A stretch of 64,000 nucleotides of DNA from Chloroflexota bacterium (GTDB lineage: Bacteria; Chloroflexota; Anaerolineae; Anaerolineales; Villigracilaceae): contig JAIOAU010000009.1 of assembly GCA_019873655.1 (NCBI GenBank), forward strand, positions 34,703-98,702. The letters are read 5' to 3'. Position numbers and translations under genes: made by a program. Of the stretch, positions 1 to 8,736 are shown in pieces. The first letter of the stretch is position 1; the number at the start of each line of letters is the position of its first letter. The notes beneath the pieces are model-generated. The model did not search any database. It saw only the letters and a list, made by a program, of their open reading frames with translations, and had not been told where the DNA came from.

Positions 1-1
1 C

Positions 2-202
2 TGGTTGGACGAGGAACTGATCACCGTGCCGAACTTCCCGGCCTGGGTGTGCGACGTCTGCGGGCGGCGCGAGTACGATGAACGCGCCGTCTCGTGGCTG
101 GCGACGCTGCTCAACCCCGAAACCGGCCGGCCGACGCGCCGTCCGCCCCGTCCCCATCCGCAGGCGACCAAACGCGACTCTTCCCATCCGCTGACGAAAT
201 GA
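2..202 (+). CDS. YgiT-type zinc-finger protein (5' end outside window)
   Basis: The reading frame is open to the left edge, so the N-terminus is missing. The visible part contains VPNFPAWVCDVCGRREYDE, which fits the second half of the YgiT/MqsA-type zinc finger: a hydrophobic VP segment, then CxxCG and a Tyr. The first CxxC pair would lie upstream of the window. The tail is Pro/Arg-rich and probably disordered. Proteins with this domain are often antitoxins paired with a small upstream toxin, but the partner cannot be seen here. A TTG at position 5 is the first possible start, but I regard the gene as truncated. Confidence 0.6.
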   Translation, partial: WLDEELITVPNFPAWVCDVCGRREYDERAVSWLATLLNPETGRPTRRPPRPHPQATKRDSSHPLTK

Positions 203-217
203 CCCCGGAGCCCGCCC

Positions 218-754
218 ATGCCCACTGAACCAACCGTAACCCATCGCCTGATCGCCGCCGATTTTCTGACGACGAGTTACCGCGTCGTGGGCAAAGTGAT
301 GACGCCGAATACCGGCATGGTCGGCCTGCTCAACGACACCACCACATCCTTCATGGAAGTGCTGGACGCCAAACTGGCCCGCCTGCACATGCCCACCAAA
401 CTGGTCGGCGAATACAAGGTCATCGACCTGGTGAAAACGAACGTCTTTGCCGTCTGCCTGACCCGCCGCGAGGACATCGGCCCGCAAGCGCTGGCGCGCG
501 GCGGATACCAGAACCTGGCAAAGTATCCCCTGCGAGTCACCACCCAGGTTTACGAACTGGAAGGGACGCTCGAATGGGCAGGGCGGTTCGACTTTGCCAC
601 CGTCATGGTCGAGGGCATCCGCGACTTCGTCCCGCTCTACGACACCACCCTGACCGCGATTCTCATCCCCGCCCTGCGCATCGAATCGCCGGCCGTGCTG
701 TTCAACCGGCGCATGGTCGATCTGCTGGCGCTCATCTCGGACAAACAGGCTTGA
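218..754 (+). CDS. Conserved-looking hypothetical protein, 178 aa
   Basis: The ATG at 218 is preceded by GGAG about 8 nt upstream, so the start is well placed. The product is a soluble protein without membrane segments, signal peptide or cysteine motifs. It has long stretches that look structured, such as LARLHMPTKLVGEYKVIDL and ARGGYQNLAKYPLRV, with many charged residues. I do not recognise a family with certainty. It starts 15 bp after the zinc-finger gene and may be co-transcribed with it. It is followed by the promoter of a tRNA gene. Confidence 0.7.
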   Translation: MPTEPTVTHRLIAADFLTTSYRVVGKVMTPNTGMVGLLNDTTTSFMEVLDAKLARLHMPTKLVGEYKVIDLVKTNVFAVCLTRREDIGPQALARGGYQNLAKYPLRVTTQVYELEGTLEWAGRFDFATVMVEGIRDFVPLYDTTLTAILIPALRIESPAVLFNRRMVDLLALISDKQA

Positions 755-769
755 TTCGCGCTCATTCGC

Positions 770-798
770 TTGACCCCCGGCGGGGGGAATGGTAAAAT
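770..798 (+). promoter_or_regulatory. Sigma-70-type promoter of tRNA-Glu
   Basis: TTGACC (770-775) and TAAAAT (793-798) are separated by 17 bp. They end 24 bp before the tRNA-Glu gene. Confidence 0.65.
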
Positions 799-822
799 CC
801 GTCCGCTTTCAAACCCGCAGAC

Positions 823-895
823 GCCCCCATCGTCTAGAGGACCAGGACGCAGCCCTTTCAAGGCTAAAACCGGGGTTCGAATCCCCGTGGGGGCA
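823..895 (+). tRNA. tRNA-Glu (anticodon TTC)
   Basis: A 7-bp acceptor stem (GCCCCCA, 823-829, with TGGGGGC, 888-894) closes a full cloverleaf. The D arm is of the CGTCTAGAGGACCAGGAC type, the anticodon loop is CTTTCAA with TTC at positions 34-36, and the T arm is CGGGG/TTCGAAT/CCCCG. The sequence closely resembles the E. coli tRNA-Glu pattern. The discriminator base is A, and CCA is not encoded. Confidence 0.95.
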
Positions 896-904
896 CTCCT
901 CGAG

Positions 905-936
905 AGAGGCCGTCTCAATACTGGACGGCCTCTTTT
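905..936 (+). terminator. Rho-independent terminator after tRNA-Glu
   Basis: A perfect 10-bp stem (AGAGGCCGTC 905-914 with GACGGCCTCT 924-933) has a 9-nt loop and is followed by a short T run. Confidence 0.8.
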
Positions 937-1115
937 GATTTCCCGGCGTTTTTCGCGAGGGCGCGGGGCGAAGAGCGCATTGCTCGATCCCCTGCCGCTT
1001 TGTGTCGCCGCGGCAATTTAACACGCCATTGTTATCCGCTTTTTGCAAATTCATGATATTCTTGAGGCGCGGTCCTGCCTCTACACGATCGCAGACCCCA
1101 CTCACGAGGAACATC

Positions 1116-2063
1116 ATGAATCCAATCCAGGAATTTGCCGCCAAAATCATCGCCAATGTCGAAAAGGTGATCATCGGCAAACGCGAGACGATCGAACTGC
1201 TGCTGGTCGCTTTGCTATGCGAAGGGCATGTCTTGATCGAAGACGTGCCGGGGGTCGGCAAGACGATGCTGGCGCGCGCCCTGGCCGTCAGCCTGGGCGG
1301 ACAATTCAAGCGCCTGCAGTGTACGCCCGACCTGTTGCCGAACGACGTCAGCGGCATCTCGGTTTACAATCAGAAGAGCGGCGAGTTCGAGTTCCGCCCC
1401 GGTCCGATTTTCGTCAACATCCTGCTGGCCGACGAAATCAACCGCGCCACGCCGCGCACGCAGTCGGCGCTGCTGGAGGCCATGCAAGAAGCCCAGGTGA
1501 CGGTGGACGGCGTCACGCGGCCGCTGCCGCGGCCCTTCCTGGTGCTGGCCACCCAGAACCCCATCGAATACGAAGGCACGTTCCCGCTTCCCGAAGCGCA
1601 ACTCGACCGCTTCCTGATGCGCCTGGCCGTGGGCTACCCGGCCTTCGCCGACGAGAAATTCCTGCTCACCCATCTGCAGCGCGAACACCCCATCAACACC
1701 CTCGGCCAGGCGGTCGACGGCCGACAACTGCTCGACCTCCAGCGCCAGGTCTGGGAAATCCACGTGGACGACACCCTGCAGGATTACATCATCCGTCTGG
1801 TGGCCGCCACCCGCGACCATCCCGACCTGGCCCTGGGCGCCAGTCCGCGCGCCAGCCTGGCCCTCTTCAAGACGGCCCAAGCGCTGGCCGCCCTGCGCGG
1901 CCGCGACCACGTCCTGCCGGACGACATCAAATACCTTGCACCCTGCACCCTGACCCACCGCCTGATCGTCAAGCCCGAATCCGAACTGCGCGGCCGGACG
2001 GCAGAGGCCATCCTGGCCGATTTGCTCAAGAGCGTTCCGCTCGACCTGGGGCGCGTCCAGTAA
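1116..2063 (+). CDS. MoxR-family AAA+ ATPase
   Basis: A 315-aa cytoplasmic AAA+ ATPase of the MoxR/RavA type, thought to act as a chaperone that helps mature or activate partner complexes. Walker A (VPGVGKT) is near residues 44-50, and Walker B (LLADE) near 104-108 is followed by INRATPRTQSALLEAMQE, typical of the family. The ATG at 1116 is chosen because ACGAGGA lies just upstream and the homologous region starts at MNPIQEF; the frame is open further upstream to 1002 but looks non-coding. The next two genes encode DUF58 and DUF4129 proteins, the usual partners of MoxR in one operon. Confidence 0.93.
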   Translation: MNPIQEFAAKIIANVEKVIIGKRETIELLLVALLCEGHVLIEDVPGVGKTMLARALAVSLGGQFKRLQCTPDLLPNDVSGISVYNQKSGEFEFRPGPIFVNILLADEINRATPRTQSALLEAMQEAQVTVDGVTRPLPRPFLVLATQNPIEYEGTFPLPEAQLDRFLMRLAVGYPAFADEKFLLTHLQREHPINTLGQAVDGRQLLDLQRQVWEIHVDDTLQDYIIRLVAATRDHPDLALGASPRASLALFKTAQALAALRGRDHVLPDDIKYLAPCTLTHRLIVKPESELRGRTAEAILADLLKSVPLDLGRVQ

Positions 2064-2072
2064 CCCTTTGCT

Positions 2073-3254
2073 GTGCTGACCGAATACGTCCTCTTCTTTT
2101 TCCTTTTGCTGCTCATCGCCGCCCTGCTCAACGGCGAATTTGCCTTCACGCTTTTGTATCTGGTGTTTGGGGCCGTCCTCTTGGGCTGGGTGTGGAGCCG
2201 CCAGGCCGGGAAAGCCATGCGCTACAGCCGCAAATTCGACGGGCGCGTCTTCTGGGGCGAAGAAATTCCCATCCGCATCGAAGTCGAAAACACTGGCTGG
2301 CTGCCGGTCCCCTGGCTCTATTTGCACGAGAGTCTGCCGGTCGAACTTGCCCCCGGCGGCCCCGTCAAACACGTCGTCAGCCTGGGACCAAACGGCCGGA
2401 CCGAAATCGTCTATCACCTGCAAGGCCGCAAGCGCGGCTGTTATCCGATCGGCCCGCTCTTTGCCGCCTGCGGCGATCCGATCGGGCTGGCGCGTCCGCA
2501 AGAATACAGCGCCGCCCCCGACCACATCACCGTCTTTCCCAAAATCATCCCCCTGACCAGCCTGCGCCTGCCCTCGCGCTCGCCGCAAGGGACGCTGCGC
2601 CACCATCAGCCCATCTTCGAAGACCCGGCCCGCCTGCTCAACAAACGGGACTACGTGGCCGGCGATTCGCTGCGCCGCATCGACTGGAAGTCGAGCGCCG
2701 CCGTCGGCCGGCTGCAGGTCAAGCAATTCGAACCCTCGATTGCGCTGGAGACGTCCATCTTCCTCAACCTGAATTCCGCCGAATACGAATCCCAGCACCG
2801 CATCGACGCCGTCGAACTGGCCATCATCGTTGCCGCCTCCATCGCCAATTGGGTCGCGGGGCAACGACAGGCGGTCGGCCTGGTCACCAACGGCCTGGAT
2901 TCGGGCCGCGGCGTGCCGCCCATCCCGCCCCGCAAGGGACGCGGCCACCTGATGCGCCTCCTGGAAGTTCTGGCCCGCCTGCAAAACGCCCCCGCCGTCA
3001 GCCTGCCGGCCCTCCTGCGCAAAGAATCGCCGCAATTGCCCTGGGGAACGACCGTCATCGTCATCACCGGCCGGGCGGATGAAGCCCTGTTCGACGAATT
3101 GATTCAGGTGCAGCGCCGGGGGCAAAACGTCGTCCTCATCCTGGTCGGTCGGGCCATCAACGTCCAGAAAGCCGCCGAACGAGCGCGCAACTTCGGCTTT
3201 CCGTTCTACGCTTTCCAAAACGAAACCGGTCTCGACATCTGGAGGCGGTCATGA
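2073..3254 (+). CDS. DUF58-domain protein
   Basis: A 393-aa protein starting at GTG 2073, 9 bp after the MoxR gene. Two hydrophobic segments (about residues 5-20 and 22-40) anchor it in the membrane. The rest is the DUF58 region with the hallmark GDSLRRIDW at 197-205, followed by a vWA-like fold in homologues. DUF58 proteins are regular MoxR partners and may be the substrate or effector of the ATPase; their biochemical role is not settled. The stop codon overlaps the ATG of the next gene (ATGA), indicating translational coupling. Confidence 0.9.
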   Translation: MLTEYVLFFFLLLLIAALLNGEFAFTLLYLVFGAVLLGWVWSRQAGKAMRYSRKFDGRVFWGEEIPIRIEVENTGWLPVPWLYLHESLPVELAPGGPVKHVVSLGPNGRTEIVYHLQGRKRGCYPIGPLFAACGDPIGLARPQEYSAAPDHITVFPKIIPLTSLRLPSRSPQGTLRHHQPIFEDPARLLNKRDYVAGDSLRRIDWKSSAAVGRLQVKQFEPSIALETSIFLNLNSAEYESQHRIDAVELAIIVAASIANWVAGQRQAVGLVTNGLDSGRGVPPIPPRKGRGHLMRLLEVLARLQNAPAVSLPALLRKESPQLPWGTTVIVITGRADEALFDELIQVQRRGQNVVLILVGRAINVQKAAERARNFGFPFYAFQNETGLDIWRRS

Positions 3255-4864
3255 GCGGCGAACCGGCTCTATCGCGGCAAAATGAACGCCTCACGGTCGC
3301 CCTGGCCCATCTGATCGTCGGCCTGATGACGCTCTGTTTCGCCCTGGTCTGTCTGACGCTGGCCGAGACGGCCGTCGCCAGTTGGGACGGCCGCGGCGTC
3401 ATCCTGATCTGCGCCCTGATCATCGTCGAGGCCAGCCTGACCACCTGGCTGTTGAAGAAACGCGAAATGTCGCCCGCGCAGGTCCTTGCCTACCGCCTGG
3501 CCGAATGGATGATTCTCCTGCTCCTCTTGAAAGTCTTTGCCGAGGCCAGGTTCGGATTCGCCTCCCTGCTCGAAAATCTGCGCGCCGCGGGTCAGAATTT
3601 CTGGGGGGCCGTCTTCAGCGCAGATTTCGTCATCGTCTCGGTCATCGCCTTTGCGGTCTGGCAGGTTTGTGTCCTGTTCAACGGCGCAATCGCAGAAATG
3701 GAAATCACCTACCTGACCTTCGGGAGCGACTCGCCGCCGCCCATCGCCCCCGAAACGCGCCAGCCCTTCCAAGAGACTCTCGGGCGCCACTTCCTCCTGA
3801 CCGGCGGCCTGATCGCGCTCCTGGGCGGACTCGGCCTCCAGACCGACGCCTCCCGCCCCTTCCTCCAGGCGCAGACGACGGCCGTCATCGTGACCTATTT
3901 CGCCCTCGGCCTGATTCTGCTCGGACTGACCAACTTCACTTCCCTGGCCACCTTCTGGCGCTACAACCGCGTCAAAGTGGCTCCCAACCTGTCCACCCGC
4001 TGGGTGATCTATAGCCTCGTCTTCCTGTCGGTTCTGGTCGGCGCGGCGCTCTGGCTGCCCTCCCATTACAAACTCGGACTGCTCGATACGCTCCGGATTC
4101 TCGTTGGCTTTTTCGTGGCCTTCATGGCCGCTATTTATTATCTCATCCTGGTAGTCCTGGCCGGTCTGCAGCGGCTGGCAACGCGGCTGTTTGGCGTCTC
4201 CAGCGCCTCGACTCCGCCCCCGCCTCCGCCGCCGTTCGAACCGGAGCAATACCTGCAACAAAGTGGGCGGGAAATCGGCAAGGGAGACATCGTCAACTCG
4301 CTGTTCTTCTGGGCCATTTTCATCGCCGTCCTGGTCTTTGCCTTCCGCCAATTCCTCATCGCCAACCCCCAACTGGCCGCCATCCTGCGCCGCTTCGGGC
4401 CGATTCGCTTCCTGGCGAGTTTATGGGGATGGATGAAGACCGCCCTCGGCCAGACGAGCGAGGGGGCCGCGGCCCTCCTCCGCCGCGGCCTGAACCGCCT
4501 GCGCCGCCCAGACCGTCGTCTGGCCGCGGCCGCCGGACGGGGCTACCTCAACCCGCGCCGCCTGCCGCCTCGTCAAAGAGTTTTCTTCTATTATATGGCC
4601 CTGATCCGGCGGGCTGGCGAGAGCGGCGCGCCGCGGCAGGACTGGCAAACCCCCTACGAGTATGAAACCACGCTCCTGCCAACCCTGCCCGAGGCAGGCG
4701 AGAGCCTGGACGGTCTGACTGAGGACTTCATCCGCGCCCGCTACAGCCGCGACGAGGTCACCGCCGCCCAGGCCGAACACAGCCGCTCGGCCTGGGAACG
4801 CCTGCGCCAGGCCCTGCGCGCCCGCCAGAAGAGCCAGGCCTCGGACGAGCAAGCCGGGCGCTAG
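3251..4864 (+). CDS. Multi-pass membrane protein with C-terminal DUF4129
   Basis: A 537-aa protein with about eight hydrophobic segments in residues 15-310 and another near 350-370, then a basic cytoplasmic tail. The last 90 residues (PYEYETTLLPTLPEAGESL onward, ending with RARYSRDEV) match the DUF4129 pattern. In many bacteria DUF4129 is the C-terminal part of TgpA-like transglutaminases in MoxR-DUF58 operons, but no transglutaminase Cys-His-Asp core is visible here. A proline run (about residues 317-324) links the membrane parts. It is translationally coupled to the DUF58 gene and ends in a 4-bp convergent overlap with the next gene. Confidence 0.82.
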   Translation: MSGEPALSRQNERLTVALAHLIVGLMTLCFALVCLTLAETAVASWDGRGVILICALIIVEASLTTWLLKKREMSPAQVLAYRLAEWMILLLLLKVFAEARFGFASLLENLRAAGQNFWGAVFSADFVIVSVIAFAVWQVCVLFNGAIAEMEITYLTFGSDSPPPIAPETRQPFQETLGRHFLLTGGLIALLGGLGLQTDASRPFLQAQTTAVIVTYFALGLILLGLTNFTSLATFWRYNRVKVAPNLSTRWVIYSLVFLSVLVGAALWLPSHYKLGLLDTLRILVGFFVAFMAAIYYLILVVLAGLQRLATRLFGVSSASTPPPPPPPFEPEQYLQQSGREIGKGDIVNSLFFWAIFIAVLVFAFRQFLIANPQLAAILRRFGPIRFLASLWGWMKTALGQTSEGAAALLRRGLNRLRRPDRRLAAAAGRGYLNPRRLPPRQRVFFYYMALIRRAGESGAPRQDWQTPYEYETTLLPTLPEAGESLDGLTEDFIRARYSRDEVTAAQAEHSRSAWERLRQALRARQKSQASDEQAGR

Positions 4865-5760
4865 AGCGCCTCCTGCAGGGCCGTTTCCAGATCGCCGTAC
4901 CCGAATTGGAATCCCATTTCTTGCAAGCGCCTGGGCTGGGCGGCGCGTCCCTCCAGCACCAGGACCGCCATCTCGCCAAGCGCCAGGCGCAGCAAAAAGG
5001 CCGGCGTGGGGAACCAGTAAGGGCGCTTCAACTGGCGGCACAGGATTCGGTAGAACGCCTCATTCGTGACCGCTTGCGGGGCGACCACGTTGAAGGGTCC
5101 GCGCCCCGTTTCCTCGGCCAGGAGGAAACGAATGGCCGCGACCACATCATGGACATGCACCCAGGGGACGAACTGGCGTCCATTTCCCAGCCGCCCGCCC
5201 ACGAAGAGACGCGCCGGCAAAGCCATCAACGGCAGCAGCCCATCGCCGCGAGCGAGGACCACCCCCAGGCGAATCACCGCCCGGCGCACGCCCGCCGCCT
5301 CGACCGGTTCGGTGGACGCCTCCCAGGCGACGGTCAGGCGGGCCAGGAAGTCGTCGCCGGGGGGCGTTGTCTCGTCGGCCGTCTCGCCGCGCAAGCCGTA
5401 ATGATTGATGCCCGAAGCCTGAATCAACACCCGCGGCCGCTTGCTGGCCGCCGCGATCGCCTCGCTCAACGCCCGGCCGGCGTTCACCCGGCTGTCCCAG
5501 AACTTTTGTTTTTGGGCCGCCGTCCAGGGCCAGCGGGCCAGCGGCTCGCCGGCCAGATTGACGACCGCGTCCATTTCGTTTACCAATTCGCCCCAGCCGG
5601 CGGGACTGCGTCCATCCCAGGGGACGGCTTGGGCGCCAGCGGGCAAGCGCGCCCGTTGCGGGTTGCGGCTCAACACCCACACCCGATGCCCCTCGTCCAG
5701 CAAGGAAGGCGTCAGATGGGAACCGATCATTCCTGTACCGCCAGTCAATAAAATGTTCAT
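4861..5760 (-). CDS. NAD(P)-binding SDR epimerase, TIGR01777/YfcH type
   Basis: A 299-aa extended SDR protein. The N-terminus MNILLTGGTGMIGSHL carries the Rossmann GxxGxxG motif. The C-terminal part (LGEMAVLVLEGRAAQPRRL) fits the DUF1731 domain that defines the YfcH/TIGR01777 subfamily. Substrates are unknown; plant members of the wider group act in chloroplasts. Its 3' end overlaps the DUF4129 gene by 4 bp in convergent orientation. It is transcribed away from the HNH nuclease gene on the other strand. Confidence 0.9.
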   Translation of the reverse strand: MNILLTGGTGMIGSHLTPSLLDEGHRVWVLSRNPQRARLPAGAQAVPWDGRSPAGWGELVNEMDAVVNLAGEPLARWPWTAAQKQKFWDSRVNAGRALSEAIAAASKRPRVLIQASGINHYGLRGETADETTPPGDDFLARLTVAWEASTEPVEAAGVRRAVIRLGVVLARGDGLLPLMALPARLFVGGRLGNGRQFVPWVHVHDVVAAIRFLLAEETGRGPFNVVAPQAVTNEAFYRILCRQLKRPYWFPTPAFLLRLALGEMAVLVLEGRAAQPRRLQEMGFQFGYGDLETALQEAL

Positions 5761-5796
5761 GCTTTGCTCCTTTTCTCACACATGCTCGGGTTGGAG

Positions 5797-5802
5797 TATA
5801 AT
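5797..5802 (+). promoter_or_regulatory. Consensus -10 box upstream of HNH gene
   Basis: A perfect TATAAT lies 21 bp before the ATG at 5824. No convincing -35 element is seen at 17 bp spacing. Confidence 0.5.
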
Positions 5803-5823
5803 ACACGCCATTGTAGAGGCTGT

Positions 5824-6327
5824 ATGCAAGAGCCGGTTCTGGTCCTCAACGCCAATTTCGAGCCGATCAACGTCTGCAACACCCGGCGGGCGATTGGATT
5901 GATTCTCTCGGGCAAGGCCGACATGGTCATGAACGGCCGCGGATACATTCATACCGTATCGCTGGCCATCCCGCGCCCGTCGGTCATCCGCCTAGAGCAG
6001 ATGGTGCACAAACCGCGTCTGCGCGTCAAACTCACGCGGCGGGAGGTGTTCCGCCGCGATAATTATACCTGCCAGTATTGCGGCCGGCGCACCGCGGAAT
6101 TGACTCTGGACCACGTTTTGCCCAAACATCTAGGAGGCGAACACGTCTGGGAGAACGTCGTCGCCGCCTGCCCGGCCTGCAATCACCGCAAAGGGGGGCG
6201 GCGGTTGGAAGAGGCTCACATGACCCTCTTGCGTCCTCCCAAAGAACCGCCCGCCAGCGCCGCCTACATCCTCGGCCATCACCTGGAGAAAAACGAGGAG
6301 TGGGCGCAATTCATCCTGGGCTGGTAA
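5824..6327 (+). CDS. HNH endonuclease family protein
   Basis: A 167-aa protein starting at ATG 5824 (MQEPVLVLNANFEPINV), where homologues usually begin and where GAGG lies 4 nt upstream; the open frame from 5764 would cross the -10 box. Two zinc-knuckle pairs (CQYCGRR and CPACNHRK) frame the HNH core LTLDHVLPKHLGG. This stand-alone family is widespread in Chloroflexota, Cyanobacteria and Deinococcota. Its natural role is unclear; no intron or prophage context is visible. Confidence 0.88.
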   Translation: MQEPVLVLNANFEPINVCNTRRAIGLILSGKADMVMNGRGYIHTVSLAIPRPSVIRLEQMVHKPRLRVKLTRREVFRRDNYTCQYCGRRTAELTLDHVLPKHLGGEHVWENVVAACPACNHRKGGRRLEEAHMTLLRPPKEPPASAAYILGHHLEKNEEWAQFILGW

Positions 6328-6351
6328 AGCCCGCGAGAATCTTGGCTGTAA

Positions 6352-6387
6352 AACATCATGGCCGCCAAATCTGGCGGTCATGATGTT
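6352..6387 (-). terminator. Strong hairpin between convergent genes
   Basis: A 16-bp stem with one G-U pair (6352-6367 with 6372-6387) and a 4-nt loop. The minus strand continues with GTTTTACAG, so it most likely terminates the metallo-beta-lactamase gene transcript, and may serve both directions. Confidence 0.7.
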
Positions 6388-6520
6388 CTTATCAGGGCAA
6401 TTGTAGCGGCAAGTCGGGACGACGGCGATTCGAGGCGGGTCAAGGCCGCCAATTTCGGGGCCAAGCCCCTCGAAAGCGGTAAATGACTGCTCGTGATCGA
6501 AGTCTCGCCTCTTCGTCGGC

Positions 6521-7279
6521 TTATTCGAACGAAAGGGTCATGAAGTCCTCGGCCAGGCGCACCGGGCCGGGGAAACGCGTCTTGGCCTCGGCGACCAGAT
6601 CGCCGGAAGCGTACGAGCCGGTGGGATAATGGATTAGGTACAACGCCCCCACCTCCGCCTGGCGAGCCACGTCCCCCGCCTGCGCAGCCGACGAGTGGCC
6701 GCGGAACGCCCCCGAACTTTCGTGAATCAACACATCTGCGCCTTGCGCCAGGCGCACCACCTCCGCGCAAGGCTCAGTGTCACACGAATAAGCCAGCGAC
6801 TTCTGCGTCTTCTTGAACTCGAAGCGCAGGCCAATCGTCGGAATCATGTGCTTTACCGGCGAGGCAAAGATTTTCATTTCCTCGTTTTCCAAGACCACGG
6901 TCATTTCCTGCGCCGGCAGGCGATAGAAAGCCACCGGGAAGAAATTCGGCCACTCCGCCCAGGAATAGAATCCCATCAGGTCTTCCATGCGGTCTACGGT
7001 GTGATGCAAGCCGTAAATGTTGAGCGCGTTCTTGCGCCCCATTAACCACATGTCCATCAACAATTGCGGGACGCCGGCGACATGGTCGGGATGGAAATGC
7101 GTGAGAATCAAATCCGTCAGGCTGTGAAAATCCACCCCGGCCTGTTCCAGGCGCAGAATGGGGCTGGCGACGCAGTCAACCAGGACGGTCGTCTTTTCCC
7201 CGACCACGACCATGTGGGTGTTTTCATGTTCGCGGTCAGGGATGGCATTCGAGGAACCCAAAATGATCAATTTCGGCAT
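6521..7279 (-). CDS. Metallo-beta-lactamase-fold hydrolase (RNase Z-like)
   Basis: A 252-aa MBL-fold protein starting at ATG 7279, with CGGAG 8 nt upstream. The metal motif HFHPDH (residues 61-66) and later KHMIP and SCDTEP motifs fit the RNase Z/ArsA-like branch with a two-zinc centre. Substrate cannot be told: tRNA 3' processing is less likely, because the long flexible arm of RNase Z is not obvious. The frame stays open upstream to 7975 but that part overlaps the permease gene. It lies 20 bp after the ABC permease gene and is probably co-transcribed. Confidence 0.88.
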   Translation of the reverse strand: MPKLIILGSSNAIPDREHENTHMVVVGEKTTVLVDCVASPILRLEQAGVDFHSLTDLILTHFHPDHVAGVPQLLMDMWLMGRKNALNIYGLHHTVDRMEDLMGFYSWAEWPNFFPVAFYRLPAQEMTVVLENEEMKIFASPVKHMIPTIGLRFEFKKTQKSLAYSCDTEPCAEVVRLAQGADVLIHESSGAFRGHSSAAQAGDVARQAEVGALYLIHYPTGSYASGDLVAEAKTRFPGPVRLAEDFMTLSFE

Positions 7280-7299
7280 CTTGAACTCCGAAACGCCTC

Positions 7300-8736
7300 T
7301 CACAGACCTCCCAGAGTCTTCAAGAGAAGAGGCAAAGACACGTACGTCTCGATCACGGCAGCCACGGCAAGCAAAGGGATGACCAAACCAAGCGTGATTT
7401 TCATCCAATCGGCGATGGCCTCGATCAATACCTCGCCCAAGGTTCGTTGCGGATTGGGCGTTACCAGAACGGCGCCGAGATGCAGCACCGCCGCGCTGGA
7501 GAGAATCAGGGCCGGCAATTCGAAGATGGCGTGAGGCAGAAGGCCGGAGAGAGAGGCCAGCAGGGGCGGAATCCCCACCAGGGGCAAAGCGGCCACCACC
7601 ACACCAATCAGGCTGAGATTGATGATATACGCCAGAACCCCCAATACCCCAAAGGAAAAGACGCCCAGAATGAAGATGAAAAACGTCGCCCGGACGTTGT
7701 TGCCAAAGATGTATGGGGCGCTGATTCGGTCGAAGGTCGGCACCCCCATGCCGCTCTCGAGGAAATTGATGAAATCCGGCGAGCGCGAAGCCGATGTCAG
7801 GTCCGCAGCGTGACTGGAAAGCCAGGCGTACCCCCCAACCACGGCAAAGACGCCAATCACAACCAACCCGAGAATGGCTACACGCTGTCGGCGCAGCGCC
7901 GAGCCAATGACGAGCCGATACCATTCCCAGACCGTTCTGGCCTCGCCCCGGAAGGAACGCCAGAACGTGCGCCACATCCAGCGAAAGTCGAGCACGTCAA
8001 TTTCGCGCCCCAGCAGTGCCTCGCGTTGAAAGTGCGAGACTCCCAGGCGGACCAACAAACCAGCCAAAATGCTCACGGCTAAGACCGCCAGCCAGAGCAC
8101 CTGATTGTTGCCCCAGAACATCAAGATGCTCTCGCCCTGAATCAACAAGGCCATGGGAATCACGATGAACGAGGACATCAGATTGGCCGCCCGCACCGAG
8201 GTCGCCTGGGTCGAAATCACAATGGCGCCGCTGACCATGAGAATGCCCTGGGCGGAGGTCAAAACAATCGTTTGGGCCAGGATGTTTGGATCGGGGAAAG
8301 GAATGCGGCGAGCGTACAACGAAATCAAATACACGGCGATCCCCAGGTAGGCCGTCACAATCGGCACCGTCGAAGCGGCCACCAGTTTGCCAAGATACAA
8401 CTGCCAGTCCTTGAGCGGACTGCTCAACAGCGGCTCGATCGTGCCGCGTTCCTTTTCGCCCACAAAGGCTTCGAGGGCAATCACCAAAGAAACCGTAATG
8501 GGGAAGAACCCCACCACCATCATGAAGAACGGCACCAATCGTTCGGCGACCAGGGGCGTGCCATACTGGGCGGCAAAATCGAGGGCCGCCTTGGCGGTGG
8601 CATTCATGAGAAATGGAAAGAAGAGCGTCAGGAAGACCATCGGTACGATGACGCGCCAATCGCGAAACTGGTCACGCAACTCGCGCTGCGCCACCAGCCA
8701 GGCCATCCTCAACCCGTCCAGCCGAGACTCATCCAT
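7300..8736 (-). CDS. ABC-2 permease fused to SpoIIM-like domain
   Basis: A 478-aa membrane protein. Residues 1-240 form an ABC-2-type permease with the expected ALEAFVGEKERGTIEPLLSS turn. After a soluble linker (about 250-280), residues 285-478 contain a second membrane domain with VRATFFIFILGVFSFG and LLPHAIFELPALILSSAAV, the signature of the SpoIIM/DUF95 family. SpoIIM proteins act in cell-wall remodelling during sporulation in Bacillus, but DUF95 is common outside spore formers. The gene overlaps the upstream ATPase gene by 8 bp, so the pair forms one transporter whose cargo is unknown. Confidence 0.85.
   Translation of the reverse strand: MDESRLDGLRMAWLVAQRELRDQFRDWRVIVPMVFLTLFFPFLMNATAKAALDFAAQYGTPLVAERLVPFFMMVVGFFPITVSLVIALEAFVGEKERGTIEPLLSSPLKDWQLYLGKLVAASTVPIVTAYLGIAVYLISLYARRIPFPDPNILAQTIVLTSAQGILMVSGAIVISTQATSVRAANLMSSFIVIPMALLIQGESILMFWGNNQVLWLAVLAVSILAGLLVRLGVSHFQREALLGREIDVLDFRWMWRTFWRSFRGEARTVWEWYRLVIGSALRRQRVAILGLVVIGVFAVVGGYAWLSSHAADLTSASRSPDFINFLESGMGVPTFDRISAPYIFGNNVRATFFIFILGVFSFGVLGVLAYIINLSLIGVVVAALPLVGIPPLLASLSGLLPHAIFELPALILSSAAVLHLGAVLVTPNPQRTLGEVLIEAIADWMKITLGLVIPLLAVAAVIETYVSLPLLLKTLGGL

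Noticed and set aside
1215..3218. 667-codon open frame on the minus strand
   Set aside because: Shadow of the MoxR and DUF58 genes; composition is Gly/Gln/Asp-rich without domain pattern.
3251..4864. Transglutaminase call for the DUF4129 protein
   Set aside because: No Cys-His-Asp transglutaminase core is visible; only membrane helices and the C-terminal DUF4129 part.
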